Shown: positions 33,517 to 42,238 of the stretch, piece by piece
Layout: every line of letters begins with the position of its first letter
Position numbering within the stretch: position 1 is the stretch's first letter
Origin: Leptasterias polaris
Lineage: Eukaryota; Echinodermata; Asteroidea; Forcipulatida; Asteriidae
Assembly: GCA_037783415.1 (NCBI GenBank)
Contig: JAZGTN010000196.1
Location: 62,001-126,000, forward strand
DNA: 64,000 nucleotides
Direction: 5' to 3'
Notes under the pieces: generated by a model
Databases searched by the model: none
What the model was told of the DNA's origin: nothing
Seen by the model: the letters and a program-made list of their open reading frames with translations, nothing else
Made by a program: the position numbers and the translations under genes

Positions 33517-35978
33517 AGGTTATATCTGTGAAATTTGCCTGGTCACTCACCCACATCCCCAGATCACCAGAATTGCATAAAATCGTATACATGTACTATC
33601 AGTTTAAATCAGCTATGCACTATTGGTAAGATCTAAAACATGAAGTTAAAATAAAATAAAACCGACAAGGTGATGATGGTAGAAAACATCCATTGAAATA
33701 TTGATGCTAAACATTTTTGGAAATGAGCAGGCGCGGATCCAGGATTGATTTAACCAGGGGGCACAACGGCGCACACAGGATTCTGTATTTGTGGCTCAAA
33801 TAAATATATGGGGTGGGGTCCTGGGGCTGGCCGTACGGCCCCTGGTGGGGTCCAGGGGAGAAGCGCCGGTGGGGTTCCAGGGGGCTTCTCCCCCTGGAAG
33901 CGCCGGTGGGGTTCCAGGGGGCTTCTCCCCCTGGAGCTTTGAGCTTTTGGCGCTTTGGGGTCGAAAAATCAAGCCTCAGTGTGCCTAAATACAGAGGAAA
34001 AGAAACACTTTATGAGCACTTCTGATCCATATCAATCGTATAATTTTACTGGAAAATTTCCTGTCACATCAACGTGGGACTCCTACAAAAGTTTAAGCCC
34101 ACGCTGGCTTTTGTATACACGTAAGGTATGGCCGGGCACCTCCCCGGATCCCTTCATTGTTGACCCTGTAAACTGTGTGGTACAAACAAAAAATTGCGGG
34201 CTGGTCGTTCCTGGCCCTGCGCGCGTGTACAATTATTTTGCGTCTATTGCATGGGCGGAAGCGTCTGTTGCATGTTTTCAGCGGGGGCCAGCAGTACCCT
34301 CCCCCCCCCCCCCCCCCACGGTTCCTACGTGCCTGCTAAATCACTGCCTGTACATCAGGCATGTTGAACAACCCTTCTCCCCCTCCCCTTCACTGAGAGA
34401 ACAATTTTTCCAAATAACTTAAAATAATTCTTAAAATAATAATATCCGTACTGCGTATTTTATACAATCCTATAATGGAGGTAGGAATAGAATACCTCCA
34501 TGATCCTATTAACAATACGTGTCCTCTGAATTATTTGCAATTATGATTAAAATCTTTCTATCAACCAGTAGGCCTACTTCAATTCATGTACTTCTTTTTA
34601 TGTAGAGCCTATCTCTTTTGATGTCAGTCCAAGGTTTTCAACAATAAACACCCTTTCCCCATCTGTTGCGTTTTTTAAAAACATACAAACATCTGCCGTT
34701 TTGGATTGTGGCGTTGTGTCTTTTTCACAGACCTCCATTGCATTAGTAGACTAGCCTCTAGCAGACGGTATTAACAGCAGTTTTATTATTACTTCTCGGT
34801 ACCCCTCTCAAATGTGTTGCTTTAGTGATAATCTTGTCTATTTCTCCAGCGAAACCAACTAAATGTTTGGGTGGTTTTGTTTTTTTGTGTTTTTTGTTTT
34901 TACGGGGGGGGGGGGGGGGGGGGGGGGGGTGGTTGGAATCCGTAGCCTATTGTAATCTGAACCGTTATATTGACATACCGCCCTCATGTATTTTGAGGGG
35001 CCGTATTCATTGTTCGTTTCAATGCGCTTAAAAAAAAAAAACTAAGTTGACATAATTCTACAAGGACCAATGTGATCTTTTGAAATTGTATTATATAATT
35101 ACTGCTAACGCTTGCGTAACTCTTGATGCATTGTACATTATATTAAATTGTATACTCGTCTGTAGATTAGTAGTGAAACAGCCATCGTTTACAATCCATA
35201 TTTTCCCCTAAAACGGAACCACATCACTTGTAAGTTTTCCTGTATATTCTCAAGTTTTCACGTTGAAAATTATCCTAGTGAAGATGTAGAAGTTACTGTA
35301 CATTAAATCAATTAGGTGAAACGGAGATGCTCTCTATTTGCTCACGGATTACACGCGAGTTCAAAAGGAATACATCTTCAAGTGACTTGCGTTGGCTCGA
35401 AAGGCATTATTTATTTAAGTTTCAGTACACAATGTTTATATTGTTTTATCTCTCTTACAAATAAATGAACCGAGGCCAGAGGGACATTAAAGCTTGCCGT
35501 GAATAAGGAATTATATGTTTCTCAGGTTCTTGAATCAAGCTCATTATAAGCTAATGCTCGGCTGATAAAATCCACACAACTTAAAGTTAATTAAGTTGGA
35601 TATCTCTCTCAGCCCCCACGGCTTCTTCAACTCAACTACTATGCAACCTTAGATATGACAACTTTGGACATGTAAGTCAACTTCTGAGCAAAAATCTCAG
35701 CATATATCAGCAGTTTTTGTCAGTTTCTTATTTGAATTTTGCTGAGTGTCGGAATTACAAGCTTAACAGTATGCTTTCACACCATTCACATGGTTATACT
35801 ATGGGAGCTCATCTAGCCTGACTGAGTCCAGTGTACATGTACTACCCTACAATGGGGTCAAGTACTGTGAATAGCTACACTCACGACTACTTTCATTCTG
35901 TGTACTCTACCGCCACTCCATAGTCTGGTTTAGTATTTTGACCATCTTCATATTTACGGTGTGTACTCAACCTCTGCA
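33000..35978. other. Non-coding region with long G and C tracts
   Basis: No gene is recognised. It contains a G27 tract at 33489-33515, a G26 tract at 34904-34929 and a C17 tract at 34301-34317. At 33846-33940 there is a 37-bp unit (AAGCGCCGGTGGGGTTCC) repeated twice, each with a CCAGGGGG...CCCCCTGG palindrome. A phrase GCGCGGATCCAGGA at about 33732 resembles the edge of a common invertebrate repeat. The 5' untranslated part of the LINE presumably lies at the right end, but its start cannot be placed. Confidence 0.6.
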
Positions 35979-36713
35979 ATGGCCTCTAAGAAGGATGTCT
36001 CAGAAATTCGCCATGCTTTGGAAGAGAACAGACTTGCCTTAGCAGAAGTGCTGGCTATCACCAAAAGCAATGCTGAAAAACTCTCCAGCTTCCAGGCTTC
36101 ACTTGAGTTTGCTTGCTCGAGGATTGAATCTCTTGAGAAAGCAGTTCCTAATCTTGAGAGCAAAATACAGTCGTCAGAGAGTTACTACAAGCAACAGTTT
36201 CTCGTAATGGAAGCTCGCAGCATGCAATTCAACCTTGTCTTCATCAACCCTCCGGAATTCAGCCCTGACATGGACAATGACGAGAAGGCGAGACGTCTCT
36301 TCAAGATTTGCGGCATCTCAGAGGAGAGAGCAAATGCTATAGCTATCAAGAAGTCACACCCTCTCCCCAAACGCCGCTCTCAGGGGGCTACAACGCTACC
36401 CAGACCTAACTTTCTTGTGGCCTTTCTTTGCTGGAATGAAAAGGAATTGGTGCTGAAGTCTGCTCGTGCTTGTACGTCAAAGCCAGGTATAAAGGATATG
36501 CGAGTTGTCACCCAGTGGCCGTTAAAGATCAAGATGGCCCATGGCCAGCTTAAGTCAAGCCCGGAATTCCAATCGGCCAAACACCTCAACAAGGATCCTT
36601 TTGTCAAGATTGACTTTCGTTCCGGTAAGGTTGCCCTGATTATCACCAATAAAACCATCAAAGTAATGGACGCCTGGTCCATACTTGACTCCCCTAATAT
36701 TCAAGTAGCTTAA
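35979..36713 (+). CDS. LINE ORF1 protein
   Basis: The start chosen is the ATG at 35979 (TGCAATGG context), giving 244 residues; an in-frame GTG lies 18 bases upstream. The N-terminal half (residues about 5-75) has heptad-like leucines and charged residues typical of a coiled coil, as in the trimerising part of ORF1 proteins. The C-terminal half (about 75-225) has a layout like the RRM and C-terminal parts of L1-type ORF1 proteins, with FKICGISEERANAIAIKKSH and basic patches. The protein would bind LINE RNA in a ribonucleoprotein particle. The frame is intact. ORF2 follows about 300 bp downstream. Assignment rests on position and composition; there is no zinc knuckle. Confidence 0.7.
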   Translation: MASKKDVSEIRHALEENRLALAEVLAITKSNAEKLSSFQASLEFACSRIESLEKAVPNLESKIQSSESYYKQQFLVMEARSMQFNLVFINPPEFSPDMDNDEKARRLFKICGISEERANAIAIKKSHPLPKRRSQGATTLPRPNFLVAFLCWNEKELVLKSARACTSKPGIKDMRVVTQWPLKIKMAHGQLKSSPEFQSAKHLNKDPFVKIDFRSGKVALIITNKTIKVMDAWSILDSPNIQVA

Positions 36714-37008
36714 GTCATTTCTCTATGCTTGTTGTTATAGAGATCTGTCATTTTATTTAATTATAACTTAATAATTTATTTCATATTTATTTGTTGATGG
36801 AAGCCCACAACATTACTATGATCTCCATGGACTTAATTGCCATGTTTTATGTTTATGTCAGGAGACTGCTTTGTTTATTTATTTATGGTTGTATATGCAA
36901 ATGTTTGTTCCCCAGTGTGGGTTCTCTCAGTTTTAATGTAGATGTGTTCTATTCTTCTACTTGTTATTTATCTCCGAGCATAGATAAGACTATTCTTTTC
37001 GTACAAGT

Positions 37009-37509
37009 ATGTCACAAACCACCATAGATAATAATCTATGTCTTGCTGACCTTCTTGATAAGGATGACTCTGATTGCGATGATTCTTTTTCTGTACCCTC
37101 ACCTTATAAAACAGACTTTCACACTGTATCTAGCCCTTATGTTTCCTTTCAAGACTTCAATACCCAAATTGATAAGTTCACTGATCCTATTATATTTATG
37201 CAACTTAATATTTTTAGCCTACCAAGCAAATGGGATGATTTCAAGACCCATTTGCACTTCTTAAGTCAGAAAAAATAAATTAATGTTATTGCTTTATCTG
37301 AAACTTATCTTAATGATATTAATTGTAATGATTTTGATGATCTCCCTGGTTATCATCCTTTAAGTTTATGCGAAAAACATCGTAGTGACAGAAAGGGAGG
37401 TGGTGTTGCATTATTTATTGATGTTAAATTTAATTTTGTTGTTCGAGAAGATTTGTCGTTCTTCTCTACCCAACTTGAACTTATTGTTGCGGAAATAAAT
37501 GCAGCCACT
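37009..37509 (+). pseudogene. LINE ORF2, endonuclease part, 5' piece
   Basis: Starting at the ATG at 37009, the frame holds the N-terminal part of an apurinic-type endonuclease: LNIFSLPSKWDDF, then ALSETYLN, then GGGVALFI and ELIVAEIN. A TAA at 37276-37278 interrupts it between the first two motifs, after which the same frame continues to 37509. There the gypsy element begins (TSD CCACT at 37505-37509). The endonuclease continues in the same reading register at 42239. The endonuclease would nick target DNA in the nucleus; this copy cannot make it. Confidence 0.85.
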
Positions 37510-37683
37510 TGTAACATCTGTATAGCGCCCTCTGTTTACAAGTTACCATGCAAGACTGTTATGTGAAAGGTTAAAGTTCAGAGGTCAATAAAAGTACAAG
37601 CATCTTCTTGTATTCACATTTTGCAACTCAACAACTGGTATTAGATCTTCCATATTTCTTTGCCTTTGTTCCGAAATATTATA
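37510..37683 (+). repeat. 5' LTR of the gypsy element
   Basis: Begins TGTAACATCTG and ends AAATATTATA, so the ends are TG...TA rather than TG...CA. A polyadenylation-type AATAAA lies at 37587-37592. The CTGTATAGCGCC phrase near the start may serve in the promoter. I see no difference from the 3' LTR. Confidence 0.95.
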
Positions 37684-37684
37684 C

Positions 37685-37702
37685 TGGCGACGAGGATGGG
37701 AT
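37685..37702 (+). promoter_or_regulatory. Primer-binding site, tRNA-Ser
   Basis: TGGCGACGAGGATGGGAT begins two bases after the LTR. It is complementary to the 3' end of a serine tRNA (acceptor stem CATCCTCGTCG plus CCA, known from animal tRNA-Ser(GCU)). Eighteen bases match from my knowledge of that tRNA. Confidence 0.85.
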
Positions 37703-37874
37703 CTGTTCAGACACACAGTGTGACCTATACACGTCAAGTGATCCAATTTTAAAGCGATCCCGATCAACAAAAGTGAGATTTCCGGACGTTTTTCTTCACA
37801 CTCCTGAACAGTTATTCACTGCATGCTACTGTACTGTGCTTCTTACACACGTGTGTAATCTGAGTAAGCTAACC

Positions 37875-40472
37875 ATGGCATCTAACATGCCAACCCTGGC
37901 TCCGTTCGATCCTTACAATGAACCCACCGCTCTCAGTGTCAAATGGGAAAAATGGCTGAAACGTTTTGAAGGAGCTATGGTCGGATTTAACATCACTGTA
38001 GCTAAAAGAAAGCGAGCACTACTACTGCATTACGGAGGTGAGCAACTTCAGACTGTTTTTGATACCATTTCTGACACAGGCGATGAGAATGATTATGAGA
38101 AGGCAAAAGAAGCTTTGACAACTCACTTCGTTCCAAAACAGAACCCCATCTATGAGACCATCCTCTTTAGGCGTTTGACTCAGAATCCTGAGGAAAGTGT
38201 AGATCAGTTTTGCACCCGACTTCGAAAAGCTGCAGAAAAATGTGATTTCTCTGATCTCAGTCGTGAACTGCTCACACAGATTATTACAGGATGCTCTTCA
38301 AAAAAACTTCGCCGACGAGCACTTGAGAAAGTATACACTCTATCACAGCTGTTAGAGCTTGCCCGATCCCTTGAATTGTCAGAAAAAAGGGCCGGTGACG
38401 TTGAAAACCACACTGAAAGTCACCAAACTGTTCACAAAATTTCGAAGAGACCACCGAGTCAAACTCCCAGCAAGGGCAAACCTACCAGTCGTGAAAACAC
38501 ATACAAGCCATGGAACGACAAACCACAACAATGCTACAACTGTGGAGGACAGTACCCTCATGATAAAGACTGCCCAGCCAAAGGGAAGGAGTGCAACTCT
38601 TGTGGTAAGCTCAACCATTTTTCTTCGGTTTGTCGATCCTCACAAAGCCAACGTAAACCATACAAGCCTCGCACCGTCAGAAATGTGGATGAGAACAATT
38701 CTTCATCATCCGATGATGAATATGTTTTCGCAGTTAATCCAACCTCACGAAAGCCTCACGCAACCATTTCTATTGAAGGTATAAAGGTGACCGTCATTAT
38801 CGACTCTGGATGTCCCCGCAACCTCATTGATAAATCCACATTCAGTCGCATGTCACGCCACAAGTCGCTGAATCTACGGAAAACCAACATACGCCTCTAT
38901 CCATACGGCGTGAAAGAATCACTGCCGATACTTGGCAGATTTACAGCTCTCCTTGAAACAGGAAACCATTTCATAACAACCGACGTTTTTGTTGTTGACA
39001 ATGAAGCTGGATGTCTCCTTGGACTCCAAACAGCCCAAGATTTAGGGCTCATCACCATCAATGATCCAGTTAACAACATCACTGATCATAACACTAATGA
39101 CTTTGCCACTTCCTACCCAAACTTGTTTGCTTCACGCATTGGCAAACTCGAAGGAGTCCAGGTACAACTCCATATCAATGAATCTGTACCCCCTGTCGCT
39201 CAAAGACATCGCAAAGCACCTTTCCACCTGAGAAAACAAATTGAAAAACAACTAAAAGAGCTTGAAGATCAGGACATCATCGAGGATGCTGTTGGTCCCA
39301 CTCCATGGGTATCCCCTATAATCGCGGTCCCAAAACCACACAACCCTGACAACATACGCTTGTGTGTAGATATGAGAGCTGCAAACAAGGCAATTATACG
39401 CGAACGCCACCCAACACCAACAATGGATGAGCTCATCGCTGAACTCAATGGATCACAAGTGTACTCCAAATTAGACCTCCGCTCCGGGTACCATCAGCTT
39501 GAACTATCACCCGAAAGTCGATACATCACAACTTTTGCTACACACGTTGGACTCAAGCGGTACAAAAGATTGAATTTTGGCATCTCATCCGCTAGTGAAG
39601 TTTTCCAAAACACAATTCGGCAAACCATCGAAGGTATACCAGGCGTACTCAATGTCTCAGACGACATTCTTATCCACGCCCCTACCATCGAGGAACATAA
39701 CAAAAGTCTCCACATGCTATTACAACGTTTACAGCAAAAGGGCCTAACTGTTAACAAAGAGAAGTGCCAGTTTGCCCAACCACGTATACACTTTTTTGGA
39801 CTTGTCTTCAGCGGCCAAGGTGTCTCCCCAGACCCCGCAAAGGTTGACGCTATCAAAAACGCCAGTGACCCACAGAGCCCAGCTGAGGTCCGCAGCCTAC
39901 TTGGTATGGCAAGCTATAGTTCACGCTTCATACCAAACCTTTCAACCATAACTGAACCCCTTCGAGTGCTTACAGAGAAAAACACAAAATTTGAATGGAA
40001 CGCGACACACCACAAAGCTCTTCAACTACTCAAAGAGTCACTTTCGCAGGGAGCAGTTGGTGCTTACTTTGACCCAACTAAAGCTACTGAAATTTGGGTA
40101 GATGCTAGTCCCGTTGGTCTTGGCGGAATGCTAACACAAACAGATAAACATGGACACAGCAAAGTGGTCAGTTACGCCAGTCGCGCTCTGACACCTACCG
40201 AACAGCGCTACAGCCAAATTGAGAGAGAAGCATTAGGTATCGCTTGGGGGATTCAACGTTTCCACATGTATGTCTTTGGCCAAGCGTTCACAGTTGTCAC
40301 TGACCACAAACCACTCGTACCCATATTTACCAAGCCACAGGCGAATCCATCTCCACGCATACAAAACTGGCTACTAAAACTGCAATCATATGACATGTCT
40401 GTTGTTCACTGTGCTGGAAAGGACAACCCAGCAGATTACAAGACACCCTATCGCAAACACCGAAATCAATGA
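37875..40472 (+). CDS. gag-pol: Gag-Pol: capsid, zinc knuckles, protease, RT, RNase H
   Basis: The ATG at 37875 (ACCATGG context) is preferred to the upstream TTG-initiated frame, which lies in the LTR. Residues 1 to about 190 form a retrotransposon capsid domain. Two zinc knuckles follow from about residue 220 (CYNCGG...DC and CNSCGKLNHFSSVC). The aspartic protease has its active site at residue 310 (IIDSGC). The reverse transcriptase has LCVDMRAANKAI and the catalytic box VSDD (aspartates near residues 596-597), a known variant of Y/F-x-DD in this group. RNase H starts near residue 740 (WVDASPVGLGG) and includes AYASRAL-like and TDHKPL motifs. Gag and pol share one frame. The frame is lost at about 40438-40441 and ends at 40472 with a stretch unrelated to the family. 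Confidence 0.93.
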   Translation: MASNMPTLAPFDPYNEPTALSVKWEKWLKRFEGAMVGFNITVAKRKRALLLHYGGEQLQTVFDTISDTGDENDYEKAKEALTTHFVPKQNPIYETILFRRLTQNPEESVDQFCTRLRKAAEKCDFSDLSRELLTQIITGCSSKKLRRRALEKVYTLSQLLELARSLELSEKRAGDVENHTESHQTVHKISKRPPSQTPSKGKPTSRENTYKPWNDKPQQCYNCGGQYPHDKDCPAKGKECNSCGKLNHFSSVCRSSQSQRKPYKPRTVRNVDENNSSSSDDEYVFAVNPTSRKPHATISIEGIKVTVIIDSGCPRNLIDKSTFSRMSRHKSLNLRKTNIRLYPYGVKESLPILGRFTALLETGNHFITTDVFVVDNEAGCLLGLQTAQDLGLITINDPVNNITDHNTNDFATSYPNLFASRIGKLEGVQVQLHINESVPPVAQRHRKAPFHLRKQIEKQLKELEDQDIIEDAVGPTPWVSPIIAVPKPHNPDNIRLCVDMRAANKAIIRERHPTPTMDELIAELNGSQVYSKLDLRSGYHQLELSPESRYITTFATHVGLKRYKRLNFGISSASEVFQNTIRQTIEGIPGVLNVSDDILIHAPTIEEHNKSLHMLLQRLQQKGLTVNKEKCQFAQPRIHFFGLVFSGQGVSPDPAKVDAIKNASDPQSPAEVRSLLGMASYSSRFIPNLSTITEPLRVLTEKNTKFEWNATHHKALQLLKESLSQGAVGAYFDPTKATEIWVDASPVGLGGMLTQTDKHGHSKVVSYASRALTPTEQRYSQIEREALGIAWGIQRFHMYVFGQAFTVVTDHKPLVPIFTKPQANPSPRIQNWLLKLQSYDMSVVHCAGKDNPADYKTPYRKHRNQ

Positions 40473-41781
40473 TCTCTCTGTGGAAGCCGAGGAGTTTGTT
40501 AACTTCATTGCGCACCATTCGACTCCCAAAGCTATCACACTCGATGAAATCCGTCAAGAAACTGCCAAAGATCTATCGCTCCAATCCACCATCCAAGCAT
40601 ATCGTGATGGACAATGGTTCAAACTCAAAGAAAACTACCCCGCCATATGGGCTGTTCGAGAAAACATCACAGTGACAGACCGCGGAATAATCCTGCGCGA
40701 GCAACGTATTGTCATCCCCACCATTCTGCAACAGCGTGTTCTCAGTCTTGCCCACTCTGGTCATCAGGGAATATCAAAAACAAAGTCGCTACTCCGTGAG
40801 AAGGTGTGGTTCCCAAATATTGATCAGAAAGCGGAAGAACTTGTCAAGCACTGTCTCGCATGCCAATCTTCCACTAAAGAGCACAAACGCGAACCCTTGT
40901 CAATGACGGATCTTCCCGCATATCCTTGGCAAAATGTCAGTGTTGATTTCTGTGGACCATTTGTATCTGGAGACTACCTTCTTGTGTGCATAGATGATTA
41001 TTCCAGATTCCCATGTGTTGAAATATTGCACTCAACATCAGCTCGCGCCACGATTCCCATCCTAGACAAAATTTTTGCATCACATGGTATTCCCGAAGTC
41101 GTGAAATCTGATAATGGACCCCCATTCAGCAGCGCAGAATTCAAAAGTTTCTCAGAATACCTCGGTTTTCGCCACCGAAAAATAACTCCACACTGGCCTG
41201 AAGCAAATGGGCAGGCAGAAAATTTCATGAAAACGCTAAAAAAAGCTGTACGCTGTGCCGAAGCTGAAGGTAAGCCATGGAAACAAGAACTTTGGACATT
41301 TCTCCGAGCATATCGCTCCACCCCACACTGCAGCACAGGCACTGCTCCAGCGGCTGCACGCTTTGGTCGCAACATAAACACACTGATCCCGCAGATAAAC
41401 AACTCTACTCGCGACCGACACCCTGACTTCCGCCAACGTGATGAGCTTGCAAAGAAAAAAATGAAACAACATGCAGACAAACGCCGTCACACAACACCAT
41501 CGACTATTACTGTTGGTGACACTGTTCTCGTCAAAAACTTTGACACGCTCCGCAAAACAACCCCTCCTTACCATCCTCGCCCATATACGGTCACTCAAAA
41601 AAAGGGCCCAATGATTACTGCTCAACATGACCACCATGTTGTAACTCGCAACGTCTCTCATTGCAAGAAATTCCTAGGAAAGGAGGAACCTACACCACCA
41701 ATCGAACAAACCCCACCAGTGAACTCAAACAGACCCTCCCGCAAAAAACATGCCCCAACAAGGTTCAAAGACTTTGTGTAA
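40441..41781 (+). CDS. int: Integrase region of pol, shifted frame
   Basis: This frame is open upstream to 40390, but family-like sequence begins at about 40441 (RHPIANTEINDLS). It has an H-H-C-C zinc-binding module (HSGHQG near 40753, then CLAC near 40855). The catalytic D, D, E residues are in VDFCGPF (D at 40945), SDNGPP (D at 41110) and GQAENF (E at 41218), with the standard 35 residues between the second and third. A C-terminal DNA-binding part (DTVLVKN...GPMITAQ) follows and the frame stops at 41779-41781. All integrase motifs are intact. It is separated from the rest of pol by a frame change within about 10 bases of 40440. No stem or slippery site is obvious there. Confidence 0.9.
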   Translation, partial: RHPIANTEINDLSVEAEEFVNFIAHHSTPKAITLDEIRQETAKDLSLQSTIQAYRDGQWFKLKENYPAIWAVRENITVTDRGIILREQRIVIPTILQQRVLSLAHSGHQGISKTKSLLREKVWFPNIDQKAEELVKHCLACQSSTKEHKREPLSMTDLPAYPWQNVSVDFCGPFVSGDYLLVCIDDYSRFPCVEILHSTSARATIPILDKIFASHGIPEVVKSDNGPPFSSAEFKSFSEYLGFRHRKITPHWPEANGQAENFMKTLKKAVRCAEAEGKPWKQELWTFLRAYRSTPHCSTGTAPAAARFGRNINTLIPQINNSTRDRHPDFRQRDELAKKKMKQHADKRRHTTPSTITVGDTVLVKNFDTLRKTTPPYHPRPYTVTQKKGPMITAQHDHHVVTRNVSHCKKFLGKEEPTPPIEQTPPVNSNRPSRKKHAPTRFKDFV

Positions 41782-42048
41782 CTCCCGAACAGTAACTGTC
41801 AACAAATAACCAAAATGACTCTGAACTTTTATATGACTCTGGTATGGCACTTTACTATATTTCTGTTAAGCCTTTAAGTCGTAATCTTCAAAAAGCAAAA
41901 ACTTATTAGCAACACTTAATCCATTCAACAGTTTTATGCACTCATACTATTTATCTCTCAACAACTGAAAGAAAGTTTTGTCTACATCTCTTTTCCCAAT
42001 TGTTTGGTTTCAACATTTGTTCAAAAGATCATTAGTATTTTAATCTTG

Positions 42049-42062
42049 AAAAAGGGGAGAGA
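42049..42062 (+). promoter_or_regulatory. Polypurine tract of the gypsy element
   Basis: AAAAAGGGGAGAGA abuts the 3' LTR. In LTR elements this resists RNase H and primes plus-strand synthesis. Confidence 0.9.
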
Positions 42063-42236
42063 TGTAACATCTGTATAGCGCCCTCTGTTTACAAGTTACC
42101 ATGCAAGACTGTTATGTGAAAGGTTAAAGTTCAGAGGTCAATAAAAGTACAAGCATCTTCTTGTATTCACATTTTGCAACTCAACAACTGGTATTAGATC
42201 TTCCATATTTCTTTGCCTTTGTTCCGAAATATTATA
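42063..42236 (+). repeat. 3' LTR of the gypsy element
   Basis: 174 bp, same sequence as the 5' LTR; AATAAA at 42140-42145. The right target duplication CCACT follows at 42237-42241. Confidence 0.95.
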
Positions 42237-42238
42237 CC

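Larger units (their letters stand above)
37510..42236 (+). mobile_element. Ty3/gypsy LTR retrotransposon, complete, young
   Basis: A 4.7-kb element flanked by a 5-bp target duplication CCACT (37505-37509 and 42237-42241). It has two LTRs that I read as identical over 174 bp, a primer-binding site matching tRNA-Ser, a polypurine tract, gag, protease, reverse transcriptase, RNase H and integrase. There is no env-like gene. Identity of the LTRs implies recent insertion. One frame break in pol separates RNase H from integrase. The layout and the tRNA-Ser primer fit mag-like gypsy elements; the exact lineage would need a tree. Confidence 0.95.

Noticed and set aside
33360..33629. An 89-codon frame with a polyglycine run
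   Set aside because: The run is the G27 tract; the opposite strand gives polyproline. Neither is a gene.
37608..37874. N-terminal extension of Gag-Pol
   Set aside because: It begins with a TTG in the 5' LTR and crosses the primer-binding site. The ATG at 37875 has good context and family-like sequence follows it.
42161..42238. Start of the long frame that runs into LINE ORF2
   Set aside because: It begins at a TTG inside the gypsy 3' LTR and joins LTR sequence to the LINE by accident of the insertion.
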